From NCBI GenBank assembly GCA_910584605.1, contig CAJUAW010000138.1, positions 1 through 6,651 of the forward strand: a stretch of 6,651 nt of DNA. Direction: 5' to 3'. The DNA is from an uncultured Oscillospiraceae bacterium. GTDB taxonomy: Bacteria; Bacillota_A; Clostridia; Oscillospirales; Oscillospiraceae. The position numbers were made by a program, and so were the translations under genes. The notes under the pieces are model-generated. The model had not been told where the DNA came from. It saw nothing but the letters and a program-made list of their open reading frames with translations, and searched no databases. Shown piece after piece: positions 1 to 3,786 of the stretch (position 1 is the first letter of the stretch; each line of letters opens with the position of its first letter).

Positions 1-11
1 TCTTCCGATCT
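1..11 (+). other. Residual Illumina adapter at contig end
   Basis: The first 11 bases, TCTTCCGATCT, are identical to the 3' end of the Illumina TruSeq adapter, and they sit exactly at the end of the window. The FtsH-like reading frame becomes convincing only immediately after them (Leu/Met-Pro-Glu-Glu-Asp-Lys). They are best read as untrimmed library sequence and not as genomic DNA. A chance 11-base match at precisely this place is unlikely. Confidence 0.88.
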
Positions 12-652
12 TGCCCGAGGAGGATAAGACCAATCTGCGCACCCGGGAGGAGCTGATGGCCAAGATCGCCGTCTCCATGGGCGGCCGGGCCGCCGAGGAG
101 GTGGTCATGGACACCATGACCAACGGCGCCTCTCAGGACATCCAGGAGGCCACCAACATCGCCCGGAATATGGTGGCCATGTACGGCATGAGCGAGGAAT
201 TCGGCATGATGGCCCTGGGTTCGATCCGGAACCAGTATCTGGAGGGGGGCTACGGCCTGGACTGCGCTCAGGACACCGCCGCCGTGATGGATAAAGCGGT
301 GAAGGCCATCCTGGACGTGTGCTACAAGGATGCGGTGGAGGTCATCCGCGCCAACCGGGAGGACATGGACAAGGTGGTGGCCTACCTGCTGGAGAAGGAG
401 ACCATCACCGGCGGCGAGATGGTGGCCATCATCGAGGGCCGGGACCCCGCCGCTGTGGAGGACGCCTACGCCTCCACCCGGAAAGCGGAAAAGCCCCTGC
501 CCGGGGACATCGAACCCCCGGCTAAGGCCATCCACATCGTCAGCGAGGAGATCAAGCCCCCCGCCGCTCTGGAGACGCCGGAGGAGCAGGAGATGCCGGA
601 GAAGGAATCCTCCGAGTCCGCCCCGGCAGATGAGGACCAGAAATCAGAGTAA
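11..652 (+). CDS. ftsH: ATP-dependent zinc metalloprotease FtsH, C-terminal part (5' truncated)
   Basis: This is the end of FtsH, a hexameric inner-membrane AAA+ zinc protease that extracts and degrades misfolded membrane proteins and short-lived regulators. Only 213 residues remain. The transmembrane segments, the AAA+ module and the HEXXH zinc motif would lie upstream of the window edge. What remains is the M41 peptidase C-terminal part. It includes the LPEEDK and SMGGRAAEEVV segments, then GASQDIQEATNIARNMV, whose Asp (about residue 43 here) corresponds to the third zinc ligand of the family, then YGMSEEFG and the helical end up to about residue 150. The last 50 or so residues are a Pro/Glu/Ser-rich acidic tail, a region that is variable in FtsH. 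The first codon reads TTG but is not a real start: base 11 belongs to the adapter and the gene enters from the left. The stop is followed within 6 nt by a strong terminator hairpin. Confidence 0.93.
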   Translation: MPEEDKTNLRTREELMAKIAVSMGGRAAEEVVMDTMTNGASQDIQEATNIARNMVAMYGMSEEFGMMALGSIRNQYLEGGYGLDCAQDTAAVMDKAVKAILDVCYKDAVEVIRANREDMDKVVAYLLEKETITGGEMVAIIEGRDPAAVEDAYASTRKAEKPLPGDIEPPAKAIHIVSEEIKPPAALETPEEQEMPEKESSESAPADEDQKSE

Positions 653-654
653 TG

Positions 655-696
655 GAACGCGCCGCCCGGCCGGGCGGCGCGTTTTTATGTTCAGAT
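655..696 (+). repeat. 42-bp direct repeat, left copy (terminator plus gene 3' end)
   Basis: These bases are identical to 1471-1512, 816 bp downstream. Similarity continues weakly to 704: over 50 bp there are only two mismatches, at 697 and 702. The repeat contains the entire terminator palindrome, its T-tract and the TCAGAT that ends a minus-strand gene, here the small hypothetical gene and in the other copy the kinase gene. This extends beyond what a shared terminator alone would give. Confidence 0.9.
658..686 (+). terminator. Rho-independent terminator of ftsH
   Basis: The arms CGCGCCGCCCGG and CCGGGCGGCGCG form a perfect 12-bp inverted repeat with no separate loop, so a few central bases must open. 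TTTTT follows on the plus strand. It begins 6 nt after the ftsH stop. On the minus strand the hairpin is followed only by TTCC, so it should work mainly rightward. Confidence 0.9.
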
Positions 697-894
697 CGCG
701 TCCAGACAGGCGCTGACCAGTGTTTGCAGTTCCCGGTCCGCGTCCACCATATAACCGCACAGTACGTCGAAGCCGCCAGCGTATGGGTCAAGGCAGTTTC
801 TTAACCCCATAGACATCACCTGGAGGGCGTTCACTCCATTGGAAATCTGATTTGCCGCGGTCTCCAAATCCAGTAATTTTTCTTGCAGACTCAT
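691..894 (-). CDS. Small hypothetical helical protein (67 aa; upstream start would give 84 aa)
   Basis: I do not recognise this protein. From the chosen start it begins MSLQEKLLDLETAANQ and continues as amphipathic helices, with a central LRNCLDPYAGGFDVLCGYMV section and a C-terminal helix ending in SACLDAI. There is no signal peptide or membrane segment, so it is probably cytosolic. The start at 894 has AAGGAGG six bases upstream. An in-frame ATG at 945 would add 17 residues, but its AAGGAG is only two bases away and both lie inside a strong inverted repeat (915-955), so I prefer the shorter form. The gene lies downstream of the RHH gene on the same strand, separated by two hairpins. Its last codons fall in the 42-bp repeat. 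It could be an accessory-element gene cotranscribed with the regulator. Confidence 0.6.
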   Translation of the reverse strand: MSLQEKLLDLETAANQISNGVNALQVMSMGLRNCLDPYAGGFDVLCGYMVDADRELQTLVSACLDAI

Positions 895-914
895 AAATTC
901 CTCCTTGTTTTTCT

Positions 915-955
915 CCAGGAGTTGTGGCATAATCAGATTTGCCATAACTCCTTGG
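915..955 (-). promoter_or_regulatory. Inverted repeat covering the distal start of the small hypothetical gene
   Basis: The arms 915-929 (CCAGGAGTTGTGGCA) and 940-955 (TGCCATAACTCCTTGG) pair with one G-U or mismatch and one bulged base around a 10-nt loop. In minus-strand RNA the first arm contains AAGGAG and the AUG at 945, so folding would hide that initiation site. The SD and AUG for the start at 894 lie downstream and remain free. No T-tract follows, so it is not a typical terminator. Confidence 0.6.
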
Positions 956-961
956 AGTGGT

Positions 962-1007
962 AAATAGAGTGTTGGTTCGCTTCGTGGGCCGCCAGCACTC
1001 TATTTTT
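962..1007. terminator. Hairpin between RHH gene and downstream hypothetical gene
   Basis: Arms 962-975 and 992-1005 form a 14-bp stem with one G-T position and a 16-nt loop. On the plus strand the stem runs into a T-rich end (TTTTTATT), which is terminator-like. On the minus strand the hairpin follows the RHH stop codon at once, but only a short T-run lies in its distal arm. It may act as a partial terminator for the RHH gene, with some read-through to the 67-aa gene. Confidence 0.65.
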
Positions 1008-1179
1008 ATTGGCCGAGTTCTTCATCAACCTTTTCGTTGAGCCATTGGGTTTTTGTTTTGTTCTGCGCGTTCAGCTTTTCCGTCAGCGCGTTCAGCTTCT
1101 CGCGGGAGAGCGGAACACTGAATTGCCCAATGGTTTCTCGCCGCTTTCGATAATACTCGGCGGAATTCGGGGGGGACAA
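1006..1179 (-). CDS. Small ribbon-helix-helix-like DNA-binding protein (57 aa, TTG start)
   Basis: This 57-residue gene starts with TTG at 1179. The protein begins (M)SPPNSAEYYRKRRETIG, a basic arm, followed by QFSVPLSREKLNALTEKL and then NKTKTQWLNEKVDEELGQ. This matches the Arc/MetJ-type ribbon-helix-helix pattern: a short beta strand (about 17-23), helix A (25-38), a polar turn and helix B (43-55). Such proteins dimerise through the strand and often repress their own promoter on plasmids and integrative elements. The start is supported by a near-complete anti-SD match, AGGAGGTGATC, five bases upstream, and by a sigma-A-type promoter directly before it. Two GCTAGC sites overlap the promoter, which suggests autoregulation. 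The fold is judged by eye; the function as repressor is inferred. Confidence 0.72.
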   Translation of the reverse strand: MSPPNSAEYYRKRRETIGQFSVPLSREKLNALTEKLNAQNKTKTQWLNEKVDEELGQ

Positions 1180-1184
1180 GGATT

Positions 1185-1195
1185 GATCACCTCCT
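1185..1195 (-). promoter_or_regulatory. Extended Shine-Dalgarno fixing the TTG start
   Basis: Minus strand AGGAGGTGATC is an 11-base complement of the usual 16S rRNA 3' end. It lies five bases before the TTG codon at 1179 and decides the start of the RHH-like gene. With the promoter just upstream, the leader would be only about 18 nt long. Confidence 0.8.
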
Positions 1196-1224
1196 TGCTA
1201 GCAATTATACCAGATAGCTAGCAA
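1195..1224. promoter_or_regulatory. Two GCTAGC-centred operator-like sites in the RHH promoter
   Basis: TTGCTAGCAA (1195-1204) is a perfect 10-bp palindrome beside the -10 box, covering the expected transcription start. TAGCTAGCAA (1215-1224) is a near-copy inside the -35/-10 spacer. The GCTAGC cores start 20 bp apart, close to two helical turns, so proteins bound to them would sit on roughly the same DNA face. Binding by the adjacent RHH protein is an inference from position and symmetry. Confidence 0.6.
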
Positions 1225-1232
1225 TACGTCAA
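1204..1232 (-). promoter_or_regulatory. Sigma-A-type promoter of the RHH-like gene
   Basis: On the minus strand TTGACG (1232-1227), a 17-bp spacer and a perfect TATAAT (1209-1204). Transcription should begin near 1197, just ahead of the Shine-Dalgarno sequence. Confidence 0.85.
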
Positions 1233-1250
1233 GGACTTTTTGAAACGAGA

Positions 1251-1436
1251 GTGGGGACTTGCTCCCGCCGCAGGAAGTATGGTATCATCTTCTCCAAAAA
1301 GAATGTGCTGAATATGGGAACTGAAAGGGAGCGCAAGGACACGAAACTGGCAACGATTTATGAACTGCATCTTATTGTTACCGGCGGAGAGAAGAAAAAC
1401 TGCACAGTGGAGGAAATTGTAGAGTTGTTGGAATAA
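1251..1436 (+). CDS. Doubtful small ORF (up to 61 codons) in the island
   Basis: I do not recognise this ORF. It can start at GTG 1251 or ATG 1314, and neither has a credible ribosome binding site. The C-terminal half, TKLATIYELHLIVTGGEKKN followed by CTVEEIVELLE, looks protein-like (alternating hydrophobic residues, then an acidic helix), while the first part is basic and less convincing. A weak promoter (TTGCTC 1259-1264, 18 bp, TATCAT 1283-1288) would suit the ATG at 1314 better. It ends 34 bp before the right repeat copy, whose terminator points the right way for it. It may be a real small gene, the 3' end of a broken one, or chance. If it is not a gene, 1233-1470 holds nothing else I can name. 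Confidence 0.28.
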   Translation: MGTCSRRRKYGIIFSKKNVLNMGTERERKDTKLATIYELHLIVTGGEKKNCTVEEIVELLE

Positions 1437-1470
1437 GATCGCGCTGGCAAAGGACCAGGAGTGATGATTA

Positions 1471-1512
1471 GAACGCGCCGCCCGGCCGGGCGGCGCGTTT
1501 TTATGTTCAGAT
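1471..1512 (+). repeat. 42-bp direct repeat, right copy
   Basis: Identical to 655-696. It joins the kinase 3' end: the TCA at 1507-1509 is the kinase stop. Upstream of this copy, bases 1445-1470 show loose similarity to the ftsH end (GGCA, AGGACCAG, GAGT and ATG in the same order as 625-654), so the duplicated unit may once have reached into the ftsH tail. That extension is weak. Confidence 0.9.
1474..1502. terminator. Terminator hairpin, second copy, at the pyruvate-kinase 3' end
   Basis: Same perfect 12-bp arms as at 658-681, followed by TTTTT on the plus strand. For the minus-strand kinase it begins about 9 nt after the stop and is followed by TTCTAAT, so it may work in both directions, more strongly rightward. 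Confidence 0.8.
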
Positions 1513-2490
1513 GGCGTTCAACGCCTCGTTTGCCGTCCGCACCAGGTACTCCATGGCCTGCACCGGCCATTTGCCCGCGGCAGTCTCGCCGGTGAGCATC
1601 AGGGAGGAGGCCCCGTCCAGCACGCCGTTGTAGATGTCGCTCACCTCCGCCCGGGTGGGGACGGGCCGCTGCTCCATGGACCACAGCAGCTGGGTCACCA
1701 GACAGAACTCCCGGCCCGCCGCCCGGCACCGGCTGGCGATGTCCTTCTGGATGCCGGGCAGCTTCCACAGCGGCATGGTGTTGCCCAGGTCCCCGCGGGC
1801 GATGCAGATCTGGTCCGCCGCCCCGATGATCTCGTCCAGATGGCTGCAGCCCTGGGAGTTCTCGATCTTGGCCATGATCTGGAGGCGGCCCAGACCCAGC
1901 ACGGCCAGGGTGTCCCGGAGCACGTCGATGTCCTGCCGGTTGCGGACGAAGGGCTGGAGGATATGAGTGACGCCGCAGCTCCTGGCACGGGACAGGTTTT
2001 CCACGTCGTCGGAGGTGAGGGGCGGGGTGTCGATTTCGGCGCCCAGCAGGGACAGGCTCTTCCGGCTGAGCAGCGGCCCGCCCCGGACCACCCGGCACAG
2101 CAGCACGGTGGGGCTGGCCCGCTTCACGTCCAGGAGGAGCGCGCCGTCGTCAATGGAAATCTGCTGCCCCCGCCGGGCGGTTTGGAGGATGCCCTGGGGG
2201 ATGGGGACGCCGCCGTCCCCCAGCAGGAGCTCATCGCCCTCCCGCAGGGGGAGGGTCCGGGGCAGCTCCCCCACCCGCAGCTCCGGACCCTGGAGGTCCA
2301 GGATGAGGTGGGCGTCGGGCCGTCCGGCGGCCCTGGCGGCGGGCCAGTACAGCTCCTCCAGGATGGGGGCGCACTTGGCCAGGCTGGTGTGGGACAGATT
2401 GACCCGGATGCCCGTCATCCCCGCCCGAAACAGCTTTTCCAGCACCTCCCGCTTGGCGCAGGGGTCCCCAAGAGTAGCATAAAATTCCAT
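1507..2490 (-). CDS. Short-form pyruvate-kinase-like protein (no C-terminal domain)
   Basis: Pyruvate kinase converts phosphoenolpyruvate and ADP to pyruvate and ATP at the end of glycolysis. The 327 residues hold the barrel and inserted B domain. Visible motifs are IRVNLSH (R29, N31, S33, H34), LDLQGPELRVG (65-74), K144 in LSRKSLSLLG, MAKIENSQG (K208, E210), IARGDLG (R232-D234), VTQLL (T266), PTRAEVSD (278-285) and LTGETAAGKWP near the end. The usual enzyme has about 470-590 residues; the C-terminal allosteric/tetramer domain is missing. The family DTKGPEIRTG motif reads DLQGPELRVG. The start at 2490 was chosen because GGAGG lies 8 nt upstream, the protein begins like the family (ATLGDP for TIGPA) and a good promoter precedes it; the open frame to 2652 runs across that promoter. 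Catalytic residues look intact, so it is probably a natural short paralogue, possibly not the main glycolytic enzyme. Activity is not certain. Confidence 0.85.
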   Translation of the reverse strand: MEFYATLGDPCAKREVLEKLFRAGMTGIRVNLSHTSLAKCAPILEELYWPAARAAGRPDAHLILDLQGPELRVGELPRTLPLREGDELLLGDGGVPIPQGILQTARRGQQISIDDGALLLDVKRASPTVLLCRVVRGGPLLSRKSLSLLGAEIDTPPLTSDDVENLSRARSCGVTHILQPFVRNRQDIDVLRDTLAVLGLGRLQIMAKIENSQGCSHLDEIIGAADQICIARGDLGNTMPLWKLPGIQKDIASRCRAAGREFCLVTQLLWSMEQRPVPTRAEVSDIYNGVLDGASSLMLTGETAAGKWPVQAMEYLVRTANEALNAI

Positions 2491-2520
2491 ACGATCTTCC
2501 TCCCGCGGGCGTTTTTTTCT

Positions 2521-2549
2521 ATTATGATCCCCCTTCGCCCGGAAGTCAA
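2521..2549 (-). promoter_or_regulatory. Promoter of the pyruvate-kinase-like gene
   Basis: Minus strand TTGACT (2549-2544), a 17-bp spacer, CATAAT (2526-2521). It supports the start at 2490 over the longer frame. Its -35 box lies only 12 bp from the -35 box of the divergent ruvX promoter. Confidence 0.75.
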
Positions 2550-2561
2550 CGACAATTTGGG

Positions 2562-2590
2562 TTGCTCTTTGGGGATTTTTCAGGTATAAT
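2562..2590 (+). promoter_or_regulatory. Promoter of the ruvX-ribonuclease pair
   Basis: TTGCTC (2562-2567), a 17-bp spacer and a perfect TATAAT (2585-2590). The -35 is moderate and the -10 excellent. Transcription would start near 2597, leaving a leader of about 100 nt before ruvX. Confidence 0.72.
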
Positions 2591-2698
2591 GGGAGCCTCC
2601 CCGTTTGCAGGAGAAGCTCCCGGCGAAGGACCGTCAAGGTCCCCTTCCCCAAGGGGGCTCCGCCGCTCTGCAGGGGGCCCTACAAAGGAGGAACACCA
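2591..2698 (+). promoter_or_regulatory. GC-rich structured leader of ruvX
   Basis: This stretch holds several small inverted repeats: GGGAGC/GCTCCC (2591-2596 with 2616-2621), GGACC/GGTCC around a 5-nt loop (2628-2642) and CCCCTT/AAGGGG around CCCC (2641-2656). It ends in GGAGG seven bases before the ruvX ATG. There is no T-tract and I recognise no riboswitch class. It may be a structured 5' UTR or a remnant of a short interspersed repeat. Confidence 0.35.
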
Positions 2699-3121
2699 AT
2701 GCGCGTTATGGCAATCGACTACGGCGACGCTCACACCGGCGTAGCCCTTTCTGACCCCACCGGCTTTCTGACAGGGACCACCACCACCATCCACAGCTGG
2801 CGGCAGGAGGTGGTGGTGGACCGGCTGGCCCAGTTGATCGAGGAACACCGCCCCGACGAGGTGGTGCTGGGCTTCCCCAAAAACATGGACGGCACCGACG
2901 GCAAACGGGCGGACCTGTACCGGGAGCTGGCCGCCGCCCTGGAGGAGGTCACCGGCAAGACGGTGATCCTGTGGGACGAGCGGCGCACCACCATCGACGC
3001 CCACCGGATTTTGTTCAATCAGGGCAAGGATGGCCGGAAGCGGAAGAAGATCGTGGACGCCGTGGCCGCTTCTCTGATTCTGGAGAACTATCTGGATTTT
3101 AAGCGAATGAAACAGGAGTGA
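2699..3121 (+). CDS. ruvX: RuvX/YqgF family RNase H-fold nuclease
   Basis: A 140-residue YqgF-family protein, the usual length. Members have an RNase H-like fold and are annotated as putative Holliday-junction resolvases; the E. coli member acts in pre-16S rRNA 5'-end processing. Visible motifs are MAIDYGDAHTGVALSD near the N-terminus (D7 matches the first catalytic Asp), VLGFPKNMDGTDG (56-68), LWDERRTTID (D93, E94, R95, T97, T98) and KIVDAVAASLILENYL (D120). The family often has Arg or Lys in the first motif (GxxRxGVA), where this protein has His12. The ATG has GGAGG seven bases upstream. The ribonuclease gene begins 6 nt after the stop and its SD overlaps the last codons, so the two are almost certainly cotranscribed and perhaps translationally coupled. 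The enzyme should act in the cytoplasm. Confidence 0.92.
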   Translation: MRVMAIDYGDAHTGVALSDPTGFLTGTTTTIHSWRQEVVVDRLAQLIEEHRPDEVVLGFPKNMDGTDGKRADLYRELAAALEEVTGKTVILWDERRTTIDAHRILFNQGKDGRKRKKIVDAVAASLILENYLDFKRMKQE

Positions 3122-3127
3122 TTTGTT

Positions 3128-3742
3128 ATGAAACGACGAACATCGGGACTGCTGCTGTCCCTGCTGATGCTGGTGAGCCTCACCGCCTGCGGCGCGGACG
3201 TTGAGATGAACCAGGGCAGCCACAGCGCTGTCATACATGGTGTTTATGGATCATCCAGCCAGCTGGTTGATCTGCCCGTCCAGGAGCCGGAGGACGGCAG
3301 GGATCTTCCCGGCAACGGTCAAAGCGCCCTGGACGGCAATGAGGCCCAGGGCAACCGCCCCGACGGCAAGAGCGACGAGGGCAACGCCTCCGTTGAGGAG
3401 GACGGCTGGTACTCCTCCAAGGAGGAGGTAGCCCTGTACATCCACCTCTACGGCGAGCTGCCCGGCAACTACGTGACCAAGGCGGAGGCCGAGGACGCGG
3501 GCTGGACGGGCGGCAGCGTGGAGCGGTGGACCGGAGAGGGCACCGCCCTCGGCGGCAGCTACTTTGGCAACTACGAGGGTCTGCTCCCCAAGGAGCAGGG
3601 CCGGACCTACGCCGAGTGCGACGTGGACACCGTAGGGGAGAACTCCCGGGGGGCCAAGCGCATCGTCTTCTCCAATGACGGGCTGATCTATTATACCGAG
3701 GATCACTATGAGAGCTTCGAGCTGCTGTATGGAGAGCCATAA
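3128..3742 (+). CDS. Lipoprotein with barnase-type ribonuclease domain
   Basis: A 204-residue predicted surface lipoprotein. Residues 1-20 are a signal peptide (KRR then a Leu-rich core) with lipobox LTAC, Cys21 being the lipidation site. Residues 22-95 form a polar Gly/Asp/Glu/Asn-rich linker. Residues 96-204 align by eye with barnase: YSSKEEVALYIHLYGELPGN, VTKAEAEDAGW, LGGSYFGNYEGLLP, GRTYAECDVDT, RGAKRIVFSNDG and DHYESFELL. The counterparts of the catalytic residues are present: K118 (barnase Lys27), E163 (Glu73), R174 (Arg83), R178 (Arg87) and H193 (His102). The guanine-site Arg59 is replaced by Y149. RNA cleavage outside the membrane, for nutrient scavenging or competition, is the likely role. 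No barstar-like inhibitor gene is seen in the window; export may itself protect the cell. AGGAG lies nine bases before the ATG, and a strong terminator follows the stop. Confidence 0.88.
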   Translation: MKRRTSGLLLSLLMLVSLTACGADVEMNQGSHSAVIHGVYGSSSQLVDLPVQEPEDGRDLPGNGQSALDGNEAQGNRPDGKSDEGNASVEEDGWYSSKEEVALYIHLYGELPGNYVTKAEAEDAGWTGGSVERWTGEGTALGGSYFGNYEGLLPKEQGRTYAECDVDTVGENSRGAKRIVFSNDGLIYYTEDHYESFELLYGEP

Positions 3743-3751
3743 ATCAATTCA

Positions 3752-3778
3752 GGCCCCGCCGGTTGGCGGGGCCTTTCT
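3752..3778. terminator. Shared terminator of the ribonuclease and amylase genes
   Basis: GGCCCCGCC and GGCGGGGCC form a perfect 9-bp stem with a GGTT loop, followed by TTTCT on the plus strand. It begins 9 nt after the ribonuclease stop and 13 nt beyond the amylase stop on the other strand. On the minus strand the T-run is broken (TGAATTGATTT), so rightward termination should be stronger. Confidence 0.85.
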
Positions 3779-3786
3779 GCTATGGA

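Larger units (their letters stand above)
655..1512. mobile_element. Putative 816-bp insertion bounded by direct repeats
   Basis: The segment between the two 42-bp repeats is clearly less GC-rich than its neighbours. It contains only small genes: a 67/84-aa hypothetical protein, an RHH-like regulator and a doubtful 61-codon ORF. Both copies of the repeat end a minus-strand gene at the same base. A simple ftsH-terminator-kinase convergent arrangement with one repeat copy would be restored if the segment were removed. No transposase or integrase lies inside. It could be a remnant of an integrative element, a non-autonomous element, or a segment acquired by recombination between identical terminators. 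The boundaries are inferred. Confidence 0.42.

Noticed and set aside
1009..1221. 70-codon plus-strand ORF across the RHH gene
   Set aside because: It runs antisense to the RHH-like gene and through its promoter, has no ribosome binding site and shows no recognisable motif.
2491..2652. N-terminal extension of the pyruvate-kinase-like protein from the ATG at 2652
   Set aside because: The extra 54 codons have no kinase similarity and cross the kinase promoter and the divergent ruvX promoter; the ATG at 2490 has a good SD.
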